DNA of 26,219 nt from a virus. The stretch is from IMG/VR virus record IMGVR_UViG_3300029910_000441, positions 1-26,219 of that record, one strand, 5' to 3'. Shown one piece after another: positions 6,802 to 11,312 of the stretch. Numbering within the stretch: position 1 is the stretch's first letter; every line of letters begins with the position of its first letter. The translations under genes and the position numbers were made by a program. The notes under the pieces were generated by a model that was given only the letters and a program-made list of their open reading frames with translations, was not told the DNA's origin and did no database searches.

Positions 6802-6878
6802 GCGCCACTATCCCAACTGGAAGAGGACGTGGACTTAAAATCCACTAGATCGGAGTTCGAATCTCCGGTGGCGCACCA
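6802..6878 (+). tRNA. tRNA-Leu anticodon (TAA), class I shape
   Basis: Acceptor GCGCCAC/GTGGCGC, A73, encoded CCA. Anticodon stem GTGGA/TCCAC, loop CTTAAAA, anticodon 6836-6838, which reads UUA. The variable loop is only TAGAT, so this is not a class II tRNA although all usual Leu tRNAs are. T-arm CGGAG/CTCCG with loop TTCGAAT. Which synthetase charges it is unclear. Confidence 0.85.
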
Positions 6879-6888
6879 AAATCGTGCC

Positions 6889-7140
6889 ATGAAATCAGCG
6901 TGCCCAAATTGCTTAACTCCGAGCGATCTCCCGGTAAACATACGGCCGGATTGGTTCGTTCTCTGCTTTTCCTGCGCGTTCATTGGGGTTCTCGCGGCGG
7001 ATATGAGCGTGCGAGAGGCAACCGATAGGGATTTCGCCGAGGCGACCGAGTACGCTAGGGGCTGGATGTATCGCAAACAGAACCTCGTGTTGATAAATAT
7101 TTACAGAAAAAGGTTTGCACGGCACGCGGACATGAATTAA
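6889..7140 (+). CDS. small zinc-ribbon protein (83 aa)
   Basis: An 83-residue protein with CPNC at 5-8 and CFSC at 26-29, a compact four-cysteine zinc ribbon. The C-terminal half is helical and basic (YARGWMYRKQN and a final Arg/Lys/His-rich stretch). The frame opens further upstream inside tRNA-Leu, so the ATG at 6889, just after that tRNA, is the sensible start; no strong ribosome binding site is visible. Function unknown. It resembles the other ribbons of this window in layout rather than in sequence. Confidence 0.7.
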   Translation: MKSACPNCLTPSDLPVNIRPDWFVLCFSCAFIGVLAADMSVREATDRDFAEATEYARGWMYRKQNLVLINIYRKRFARHADMN

Positions 7141-7148
7141 ATTTCTTT

Positions 7149-7226
7149 GGGGCTGTGCGGTAAGGGACATCCGGCCCGTCTTCTAAGCGGGATAATTTGA
7201 GAGTTCGAATCTCTCCAGCCCCACCA
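7149..7226 (+). tRNA. tRNA-Arg (TCT)
   Basis: Acceptor GGGGCTG/CAGCCCC, A73, encoded CCA. D-stem CGG/CCG; anticodon stem CCCGT/GCGGG, loop CTTCTAA, anticodon 7182-7184. T-arm GAGAG/CTCTC with loop TTCGAAT. Confidence 0.92.
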
Positions 7227-7228
7227 GT

Positions 7229-7303
7229 GGCGCGGTAGCCAAGTGGGAAGGTTGGGGCCTGCAAAGTCCCGATGAGCGTGTTCGATTCACGCCCGCGCCT
7301 CCA
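7229..7303 (+). tRNA. tRNA-Cys (GCA)
   Basis: Acceptor GGCGCGG/CCGCGCC with U73 (a Cys identity base) and encoded CCA. D-stem GCC/GGT; anticodon stem GGGGC/GTCCC, loop CTGCAAA, anticodon 7261-7263. T-arm GCGTG/CACGC with loop TTCGATT. It starts three bases after the previous tRNA. Confidence 0.94.
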
Positions 7304-7327
7304 AGATTCGTAAGGGAGGAAAAAGTA

Positions 7328-7528
7328 ATGTTTTTGACTCCTGTAGTTACAGTGCTTGAAAAGATTGCCGTGTCGATCAACAGGCTTACAACTGCTGTCG
7401 ATACGAGAGGAGAACAGATTTCTAATGTTCTCGGTCAAATCTTGAAGGCACTTCAGAAGCAACCACAAGTACCTGGGGAGGCGGTTTCCCTGAAACTCAC
7501 CCTCGGTAAAGCAGTGCAACAGAAGTAA
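7328..7528 (+). CDS. small hypothetical protein (66 aa)
   Basis: A 66-residue protein with a GGGAGGA ribosome binding site before the ATG at 7328. Residues 1-45 form an amphipathic helix pattern (regular Val/Leu/Ile spacing with Lys/Glu/Asn), consistent with a short coiled coil. No domain recognised. It is followed 21 bases later by the Ig-like gene, so the two are probably co-transcribed. Confidence 0.65.
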   Translation: MFLTPVVTVLEKIAVSINRLTTAVDTRGEQISNVLGQILKALQKQPQVPGEAVSLKLTLGKAVQQK

Positions 7529-7549
7529 AATTCACGGAGGAAAAACGAA

Positions 7550-7930
7550 ATGGCAAACCCACAGATTGGAGATACCCAGCAGGCGCCTTATTCTGTAACC
7601 GGTTTGGACGCGGACGGACAGCCGGCGCAGCTTGAACCAGGTGATGTGGTAACTGTCACGTCTTCGGCCCCAGCATCGCTTTCGGTTGTTCCCGACGCAA
7701 CGCCGGCTCCGGGCTCGCTCGCTTCCGGTCAGTTGGTTGGCGGAACGACGCTTGCGGTTGGAGTGACGATCACGGCGGTCATCACGCACACGGACGGCAC
7801 TTCGGCAACGGCGACGGATACGATTGACGTCGTTTCCGGTGAGGCTGCAACGTTGGCAATCGGGCTCGGCGCACCTGTGTCGCAGACGCAGCCACCGGCG
7901 CCGGCTTCGGCTCGTCAGGCTGGTCGGTAA
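7550..7930 (+). CDS. Ig-like domain protein
   Basis: A 126-residue protein with a GGAGG ribosome binding site. The composition (Thr, Val, Ser, Gly, Ala, almost no Lys) and the alternating beta pattern, such as GDVVTVTSSAPASLSVVPD and VTITAVITHTDGTSATATD, match a single bacterial Ig-like (Big-type) beta-sandwich. The tail is Pro/Ala-rich. Single Ig-like proteins in phages often decorate the capsid or tail, but this one lies in the tRNA region far from the head genes, so its location in the particle is unproven. Confidence 0.65.
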   Translation: MANPQIGDTQQAPYSVTGLDADGQPAQLEPGDVVTVTSSAPASLSVVPDATPAPGSLASGQLVGGTTLAVGVTITAVITHTDGTSATATDTIDVVSGEAATLAIGLGAPVSQTQPPAPASARQAGR

Positions 7931-7951
7931 CATCGTTTCGTAGTTTGGGTT

Positions 7952-7992
7952 GGGGTACGCGAAGGGCAAGCCGTGTAGACGGCGCGTACCCC
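7952..7992 (+). ncRNA. structured RNA candidate A (bulged hairpin)
   Basis: GGGGTACGC (7952-7960) pairs perfectly with GCGTACCCC (7984-7992). Inside it, stacked directly on the 3' side, GCCGT (7970-7974) pairs with ACGGC (7979-7983) around GTAG. A 9-base bulge, GAAGGGCAA, remains on the 5' side. It lies in a 130-base stretch without a gene, between the Ig-like gene and a tRNA. No known RNA family is recognised. Confidence 0.4.
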
Positions 7993-8016
7993 GGCCATCA
8001 TTCAAGTTTGTTTTAA

Positions 8017-8047
8017 TAGGCCGATCCTTGTTAAAGGAAACGGCCTA
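8017..8047 (+). ncRNA. structured RNA candidate B (two-step hairpin)
   Basis: TAGGCCG (8017-8023) pairs with CGGCCTA (8041-8047), and inside it TCCTT (8025-8029) pairs with AAGGA (8034-8038) around GTTA. It stands just upstream of the unusual class II tRNA at 8061. Its 3' strand overlaps a TATAAT motif at 8046-8051. Confidence 0.35.
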
Positions 8048-8051
8048 TAAT
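8046..8051 (+). promoter_or_regulatory. possible -10 element (TATAAT)
   Basis: A perfect TATAAT lies about 10 bases before the tRNA gene at 8061, the right distance for transcription to start at or just before the tRNA. I find no convincing -35 hexamer at 16-18 bases, so this is tentative. Confidence 0.25.
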
Positions 8052-8060
8052 TTTAATATG

Positions 8061-8152
8061 GGTCGCCAGCACTGGGTGCGGGTTCGGCTTATACCCGAGC
8101 GAGATTCCCGGATTGGGGAGACGGCACGGATCGTAACCGTGGGCGACCACCA
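8061..8152 (+). tRNA. unusual class II tRNA, anticodon possibly TAT
   Basis: Acceptor GGTCGCC/GGCGACC is perfect, with A73 and encoded CCA. T-stem CACGG/CCGTG encloses loop ATCGTAA, in which the usual U54/A58 pair is exchanged to A54/U58. The best anticodon arm is TTCGG-CTTATAC-CCGAG, giving TAT (Ile, AUA) with a normal U33. The roughly 25-base region before the T-arm holds TCCC/GGGA and resembles a long variable arm. The D-arm is poor. It may be a real but divergent tRNA or a decayed one. Confidence 0.55.
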
Positions 8153-8154
8153 TC

Positions 8155-8242
8155 GGAAGGCACTGCTGCAAGGGCGGCAACTGGCCCTGAAAGCCAGGGC
8201 GTCTCCAACGGGACGGGGGTTCGAATCCTCTGCCTTCCGCCA
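8155..8242 (+). tRNA. tRNA-Ser (TGA), C33
   Basis: Class II tRNA. Acceptor GGAAGGC/GCCTTCC, G73, encoded CCA. Anticodon stem CTGGC/GCCAG, loop CCTGAAA, anticodon 8188-8190, with C at position 33 (8187). Variable arm GTCTC-CAAC-GGGAC. T-loop TTCGAAT. Starts three bases after the preceding tRNA. Confidence 0.92.
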
Positions 8243-8252
8243 AATTTCATTT

Positions 8253-8266
8253 GTCCAGATATGGAC
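8253..8266 (+). repeat. palindromic hairpin repeat, copy 2 (inverted orientation)
   Basis: GTCCAGATATGGAC is the exact reverse complement of the core of copy 1 (GTCCATATCTGGAC). It lies between tRNA-Ser and tRNA-Ile and ends four bases before the latter. Confidence 0.7.
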
Positions 8267-8270
8267 GAAT

Positions 8271-8344
8271 GGTGGCGTAGCTCAGTGGCAGAGCTCGCGG
8301 TCGATAACCGCGCGACGGGTGTTCGATTCACCACGTCACCACCA
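8271..8344 (+). tRNA. tRNA-Ile (GAT), C33
   Basis: Acceptor GGTGGCG/CGTCACC, A73, encoded CCA. D-stem GCTC/GAGC; anticodon stem CGCGG/CCGCG, loop TCGATAA, anticodon 8303-8305. Positions 32-33 read TC instead of the usual CT, so position 33 (8302) is C. T-loop TTCGATT, with one mismatch at the base of the T-stem. Confidence 0.92.
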
Positions 8345-8346
8345 AC

Positions 8347-8420
8347 GCTGACTTCGTACAATGGAAGTACTCTCGTTTGAAGCACGAGCAACGTCCGTTC
8401 GATTCGGACAGTCAGCGCCA
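8347..8420 (+). tRNA. tRNA-Phe (GAA)
   Basis: Acceptor GCTGACT/AGTCAGC, encoded CCA. Discriminator is G, whereas Phe tRNAs usually have A. D-stem GTAC/GTAC; anticodon stem CTCGT/ACGAG, loop TTGAAGC, anticodon 8379-8381. T-arm GTCCG/CGGAC, loop TTCGATT. Confidence 0.92.
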
Positions 8421-8435
8421 CTCTTAGGAGGAGCA

Positions 8436-8807
8436 ATGAAAAAGCCGTATGAGTATGCTGACGAATTGGTGACCACCGGTGGAAAGGATGCTCTTGAGCA
8501 CCTTGAAACGAATATCAAAACTCACACGACTCGTTTTCGCTTGTACACTGCAATTCACAGCTATTCAATTTCAATGATTCTCCCGTCGCCAGAGAAGCCA
8601 AACGGTTATATGGGTTGTATTGCATCTTGTCGCGCTCCGTATCCCGGAGAGACGCACACGCGAGGGAATGATTTGCCGGATGGGCCGTACAGCGATGAAA
8701 CGTGGCACGCAATCCTGGCTGCCATTGTGAGGTATGAGATTTTGCCGCTCTATCGGAGTTCTGGGTTTATTCCAGTGCGAAACACGGGTACTGAAGCGAA
8801 TGCTTGA
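8436..8807 (+). CDS. hypothetical protein
   Basis: A 123-residue protein with a strong AGGAGGA ribosome binding site before the ATG at 8436; the frame is open further upstream through tRNA-Phe, which I exclude. It looks like a compact alpha/beta protein with aromatic residues in the middle and a helix (WHAILAAIVRYEILPLY) near the C-terminus. No family is recognised. Its TGA overlaps a TTGACG hexamer that may be the -35 box of the promoter for the next tRNAs. Confidence 0.7.
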   Translation: MKKPYEYADELVTTGGKDALEHLETNIKTHTTRFRLYTAIHSYSISMILPSPEKPNGYMGCIASCRAPYPGETHTRGNDLPDGPYSDETWHAILAAIVRYEILPLYRSSGFIPVRNTGTEANA

Positions 8808-8832
8808 CGGTCGCTCGCTGTTTAGATACCAT
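8804..8832 (+). promoter_or_regulatory. possible sigma70-type promoter for tRNA-Val
   Basis: TTGACG (8804-8809), a 17-base spacer, then TACCAT (8827-8832). The predicted start, around 8839, coincides with the first base of tRNA-Val at 8840. The -10 box is weak (four of six). Confidence 0.35.
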
Positions 8833-8839
8833 TCATTTC

Positions 8840-8912
8840 GCCGGCCTTGTCGTCTGGTGACGGCCCTCCCCTTACAAGGGAGTTAAGCAGGATTCGATTT
8901 CCTGGGTCGGTA
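8840..8912 (+). tRNA. tRNA-Val (TAC), no encoded CCA
   Basis: Acceptor GCCGGCC/GGTCGGT (two G:U pairs), A73, then CGC instead of CCA, so the end must be added by the host enzyme. Anticodon stem CTCCC/GGGAG, loop CTTACAA, anticodon 8873-8875. T-arm CAGGA/TCCTG, loop TTCGATT. Confidence 0.9.
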
Positions 8913-8913
8913 C

Positions 8914-8984
8914 GCCGGCATAGCTTAGTGACAAAGCATCGCATCGGTAATGCGACGACCTGAGTTTGATTCTCAGTGCTGGCT
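8914..8984 (+). tRNA. tRNA-Thr (GGT), C33, A19:U56 elbow
   Basis: Acceptor GCCGGCA/TGCTGGC, T73; the next bases are CCG, so CCA is not encoded. D-stem GCTT/AAGC with loop AGTGACA (G18, A19 at 8931); T-arm CTGAG/CTCAG with loop TTTGATT (U56 at 8967). The elbow pair is therefore A19:U56. Anticodon stem TCGCA/TGCGA, loop TCGGTAA, anticodon 8946-8948, with C33 at 8945. It is one base after tRNA-Val. Confidence 0.9.
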
Positions 8985-8986
8985 CC

Positions 8987-9060
8987 GGGAGTGTAATTCA
9001 GTGGAAGAAGCCCTCTCTCTTAAAGAGGAAACGAGTGTTCGATTCACTCCACTCCCACCA
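8987..9060 (+). tRNA. tRNA-Lys (CTT)
   Basis: Acceptor GGGAGTG/CACTCCC, A73, encoded CCA. Anticodon stem CCTCT/AGAGG, loop CTCTTAA, anticodon 9019-9021. T-arm GAGTG/CACTC, loop TTCGATT. Its first base takes the place where the A of the previous tRNA's CCA would be. Confidence 0.93.
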
Positions 9061-9067
9061 AGTTTAT

Positions 9068-9143
9068 TGGGCAGTAGCATAATTGGTATTGCGTTCCGCT
9101 GTTACCGGAAAGGATGACCGTTCGAATCGGTCCTGCCCAGCCA
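9068..9143 (+). tRNA. tRNA-Asn (GTT)
   Basis: Acceptor TGGGCAG/CTGCCCA with G73 and encoded CCA. Anticodon stem TTCCG/CGGAA, loop CTGTTAC, anticodon 9101-9103. T-arm GACCG/CGGTC, loop TTCGAAT. Confidence 0.93.
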
Positions 9144-9172
9144 ATTTTGTTGATTGTGATCGAGGAGGAAAT

Positions 9173-9544
9173 ATGAAATCGAAATACAAGTCGTTGCTCG
9201 TGTTCTTCGGCTTCTTGCTGTTCGCAACGGTTTTGATGGCGCAGACAGCGCCATCGGCGCCGGCCGCTCCAACGCAGTCGATGGGCATTGCGCAGACTGT
9301 CATCGTTCTTGCTGGGGTGGTTGCCTCGATACTGCAAGGCGTGAAGCAACTGGTCCCGCAGATTAACGGGAAGGTTGCCATAGCCATCAGCATCGCCGCG
9401 TCGCTTGCATTGGCTTATGCCGCCGCGCAGCCTGGGCAGGTGATCAGCATTCAATTTCTTATCACCACGCTCGGCACGGCGTTAGGCTCTAACGGCATTT
9501 ACGATTTCTTGAAGAAACCAAAAGCGCCAGTACCAGCGGCGTAA
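9173..9544 (+). CDS. membrane protein, holin-like
   Basis: A 123-residue protein with a GAGGAGGAAAT ribosome binding site. Residues 1-25 are a basic start plus hydrophobic stretch (SLLVFFGFLLFATVLMA) ending in AQT, like a cleavable signal peptide. Two further hydrophobic segments follow, at about 40-56 and 67-82, then a Thr/Gly-rich segment and a Lys/Pro-rich cytoplasmic-looking tail. This is the general architecture of small phage holins, and a DUF3309-like membrane peptide follows 26 bases later. No endolysin is visible nearby, so the holin call is an inference; it could be another phage membrane protein. Confidence 0.5.
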   Translation: MKSKYKSLLVFFGFLLFATVLMAQTAPSAPAAPTQSMGIAQTVIVLAGVVASILQGVKQLVPQINGKVAIAISIAASLALAYAAAQPGQVISIQFLITTLGTALGSNGIYDFLKKPKAPVPAA

Positions 9545-9570
9545 CCGGAGGTAGTCATGAGAGGTGACCG

Positions 9571-9756
9571 ATGATTTTGCTTATCATTGTGCTGATTCTG
9601 GTGTTCGGTGTGGGCGGCGGTTATTACGGCAATAGCCGCTGGGGAGCGCAGGGCGGGTTCGGGATGGGGCTGGGCACGATCCTGATAATCCTTTTGATTC
9701 TGTATCTGCTAGGTGCCTTTGGCGGCGGTGGCTTCGGGCACGGCAGATTGTTCTAA
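9571..9756 (+). CDS. DUF3309-like small membrane protein
   Basis: A 61-residue peptide made of two hydrophobic helices (residues 2-13 and 35-49) joined by a Gly-rich loop containing GGGYYGNSRWGAQGG, the pattern of the DUF3309 family found in many proteobacteria and some phages. It ends in a Gly-rich, His/Arg-containing tail. GAGGTGACCG precedes the ATG. The family has no known function; membrane insertion is clear from the sequence. It lies 26 bases after the holin-like gene and is probably co-expressed with it. Confidence 0.75.
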   Translation: MILLIIVLILVFGVGGGYYGNSRWGAQGGFGMGLGTILIILLILYLLGAFGGGGFGHGRLF

Positions 9757-9777
9757 GAGTGGCGCGTTCCGCGTGTT

Positions 9778-9871
9778 GACCCGAGCGCGGATTCACCGCG
9801 GGCTTAACAGCCCACATCGGGTCCAGAACGGGAAGCAGCTACCAAAAGTGCTGCGATGCGGCTAATACCGC
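9778..9871 (+). ncRNA. structured RNA candidate C (three-way junction plus two hairpins)
   Basis: In the 131 bases between the DUF3309-like gene and tRNA-Lys, GACCCGA (9778-9784) pairs with TCGGGTC (9817-9823). It encloses CGCGG/CCGCG (9786-9790/9796-9800) and GGC/GCC (9801-9803/9810-9812), a three-way junction. Two hairpins follow: GCAGC/GCTGC (9835-9839/9850-9854) and GCGG/CCGC (9858-9861/9868-9871). No coding frame or known RNA family is seen. Confidence 0.45.
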
Positions 9872-9887
9872 CTAGCGGCGCGTCAAC

Positions 9888-9961
9888 GGGCGATTAATTT
9901 AGTGGGAAAAGATCGGGCTTTTACCCCGAGAACGAAGGTTCGATTCCTTCATCGCCCACCA
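9888..9961 (+). tRNA. tRNA-Lys (TTT)
   Basis: Acceptor GGGCGAT/ATCGCCC, A73, encoded CCA. Anticodon stem TCGGG/CCCGA, loop CTTTTAC, anticodon 9920-9922. T-arm GAAGG/CCTTC, loop TTCGATT. U33 and the Lys anticodon, the classic target of host anticodon nucleases, are unchanged here. Confidence 0.93.
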
Positions 9962-9962
9962 A

Positions 9963-10036
9963 GCGGGTGTCGTATAGTGGAATTACCCCTGTCTTCCAAA
10001 CAGGTGACGAGTGTTCGATTCACTCCATCCGCTCCA
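9963..10036 (+). tRNA. tRNA-Gly (TCC)
   Basis: Acceptor GCGGGTG/CATCCGC, U73, encoded CCA. D-stem GTAT/TTAC; anticodon stem CCTGT/ACAGG, loop CTTCCAA, anticodon 9995-9997. T-loop TTCGATT. Confidence 0.93.
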
Positions 10037-10040
10037 TTTC

Positions 10041-10114
10041 GCCGATGTCGTCCAGTGGGAAGACGTCGATCTCGTACATCGAAGACGACTGTTCGATTCA
10101 GTCCATCGGCTCCA
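10041..10114 (+). tRNA. tRNA-Thr (CGT)
   Basis: Acceptor GCCGATG/CATCGGC, T73, encoded CCA. Anticodon stem TCGAT/ATCGA, loop CTCGTAC, anticodon 10073-10075. T-arm GACTG/CAGTC, loop TTCGATT. Confidence 0.93.
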
Positions 10115-10132
10115 ATTTCAGAAAGGATCGCC

Positions 10133-10543
10133 ATGACCGAAGCTCAAATCGAAGATGTCGGCGAAGCTTTGAACCGGCGCGTTCCGAAAAAATATCACGA
10201 GGGAGCTCCTCATCCGCGTCCAATTGGCAGGCCGTTTTTCACGGGTTTCAAAACCAATGTTCCCGCACAGAATTTGTCGGAGGAAGAAAACGCGAAGTTG
10301 GTGGCGGCCGTAGAAAAGCCCGGCGATTTAGGGTATGTGGCGCAATTTGTTTTTTACGCAAAGATTGCGGGGGGGCCGTTCTTTTACGTGAATCTTCCTA
10401 ATATGAAGGGCGGCAGGTACGAGATCGGCGAAAGCTTCGACATCGGCGAGGAGCGAGTGCATTGCGATATCTCGCAGCGGGATTTAGAGTCGATGTTGGA
10501 AGCTGGCTACAAAAAGATTTGTGAGATTTCTGGGGTTGTCTGA
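10133..10543 (+). CDS. hypothetical protein
   Basis: A 136-residue protein starting at the ATG at 10133 behind GAAAGGATCGCC; the frame is open further upstream across three tRNA genes, which I exclude. It appears to be a soluble alpha/beta protein with aromatic strands (GYVAQFVFYAKIAGGPFFYV at about 68-87) and an acidic C-terminal part with the helix DLESMLEAGYKKI. No domain recognised. Its last four codons, including the TGA, overlap the first 12 bases of tRNA-Glu, so translation and tRNA maturation compete for the same RNA. Confidence 0.7.
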   Translation: MTEAQIEDVGEALNRRVPKKYHEGAPHPRPIGRPFFTGFKTNVPAQNLSEEENAKLVAAVEKPGDLGYVAQFVFYAKIAGGPFFYVNLPNMKGGRYEIGESFDIGEERVHCDISQRDLESMLEAGYKKICEISGVV

Positions 10544-10605
10544 CAGTGGAAGTCAATCTCCCTCTCGAGGAGAAAACGCGGGTTCGATTCCCGCCAACCC
10601 TACCA
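10532..10605 (+). tRNA. tRNA-Glu (CTC)
   Basis: Acceptor GGGGTTG/CAACCCT (G1:U72), A73, encoded CCA. D-stem TGAC/GTCA; anticodon stem TCTCC/GGAGA, loop CTCTCGA, anticodon 10564-10566. T-arm GCGGG/CCCGC, loop TTCGATT. The upstream gene's stop codon lies in its D-stem. Confidence 0.92.
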
Positions 10606-10608
10606 AGT

Positions 10609-10710
10609 TCGCGGCGAGGGGGATACCGTTTGAATATTTTTGGTGAATAAAACGGCCGCTTGGCGGATGTTACGGTCCAAGCGCGTACCGCCCTACTTAG
10701 CTCGCCGCGA
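10609..10710 (+). ncRNA. structured RNA candidate D (long closing stem, two inner hairpins)
   Basis: TCGCGGCGAG (10609-10618) pairs perfectly with CTCGCCGCGA (10701-10710) over 10 bp. Inside, CCGTTT (10626-10631) pairs with AAACGG (10650-10655), and CGCTTGG (10657-10663) with CCAAGCG (10677-10683). GGCGG (10662-10666) could alternatively pair with CCGCC (10688-10692), suggesting a switch or pseudoknot. It fills the space between tRNA-Glu and tRNA-Thr. No known RNA family is recognised. Confidence 0.5.
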
Positions 10711-10721
10711 TTTAATTTCAC

Positions 10722-10796
10722 GCCGCCATAGCTCAATTGGTAGAGCCTCTCACTTGTAACGAGAAGACGAGGGATCGTAACCTTCTGGCGGCTCCA
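10722..10796 (+). tRNA. tRNA-Thr (TGT), altered T-loop
   Basis: Acceptor GCCGCCA/TGGCGGC, T73, encoded CCA. D-stem GCTC/GAGC; anticodon stem TCTCA/CGAGA (one A/C mismatch at the loop), loop CTTGTAA, anticodon 10755-10757. T-stem GAGGG/CCTTC with loop ATCGTAA: A54 (10774) and U58 (10778) replace the usual U54 and A58. Confidence 0.9.
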
Positions 10797-10812
10797 GTTT
10801 TGAGGGGTTTAT

Positions 10813-11271
10813 ATGGCAGACGTAATTGAAATGCAGCCGAAACAAGAACGGCATTCGCTTGAGAAGAAACGGAATGACGGTTACGTGATCGTTGAGGAGG
10901 TCGTCGATGGTAAGACGACCGGCAAACGATTCCATTGCGAGCACAATGTCTTAGAAGTCGATGAGCGCCGCGGGGTGGTGATATGCAAGACCTGTGGTGA
11001 CGAAATGTCTCCGCTTGAAGCTCTAAAGCTTCTCTATCGCACGATTTGGTGGGAAGAGAACACGCGCGAGCGGCAAATTGAGTACGATCAAAAGCGCGTT
11101 TCGAAGGTTCAAGTCGCGGCGCTTATTTGTCTTTACGAGGCCGGTGTGACGCCAGAGAAGTACGCCGAGCGGTGGAACAAAGAACACGCGCGCCGCGCTA
11201 CGCTGGAAATTGCGAAGGTTGCGGAGAAGCAAGTGGCGATTGACGGCGGGTCAGAAAAGCCAGTAGCCTAA
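10813..11271 (+). CDS. zinc-ribbon hypothetical protein
   Basis: A 152-residue protein. C42-E-H44 and C58-K-T-C61 form a plausible zinc ribbon after a charged N-terminus. The rest, residues 65-140, is largely helical with many Glu, Arg and Lys, including an aromatic patch (YRTIWWEEN). GAGGGG lies about 9 bases before the ATG. Function unknown; the Cys/His pattern fits the family of small ribbons scattered through this genome. Confidence 0.7.
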   Translation: MADVIEMQPKQERHSLEKKRNDGYVIVEEVVDGKTTGKRFHCEHNVLEVDERRGVVICKTCGDEMSPLEALKLLYRTIWWEENTRERQIEYDQKRVSKVQVAALICLYEAGVTPEKYAERWNKEHARRATLEIAKVAEKQVAIDGGSEKPVA

Positions 11272-11312
11272 AAAAAGTTGCAAAACAGCAAGCGCTGTGC
11301 AATTCTCTTTTC

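Noticed and set aside
6802-6878. tRNA(TAA) as an ochre suppressor
   Set aside because: An ochre suppressor needs anticodon TTA. TAA reads the UUA codon, and no genes here show in-frame stop codons that need suppression.
8061-8152. tRNA-Sec or tRNA-Pyl reading of the odd class II tRNA
   Set aside because: There is no TCA or CTA anticodon in the best loop and no 8-bp acceptor extension, so neither fits.
9173-9544. calling the membrane protein a definite holin
   Set aside because: Topology fits, but no endolysin or spanin genes are visible near it, so only a holin-like label is kept.
9858-9872. GCGGCTAATACCGC resembling a 16S rRNA segment
   Set aside because: The similarity covers only about ten bases and the sequence is explained by a small hairpin; no rRNA context surrounds it.
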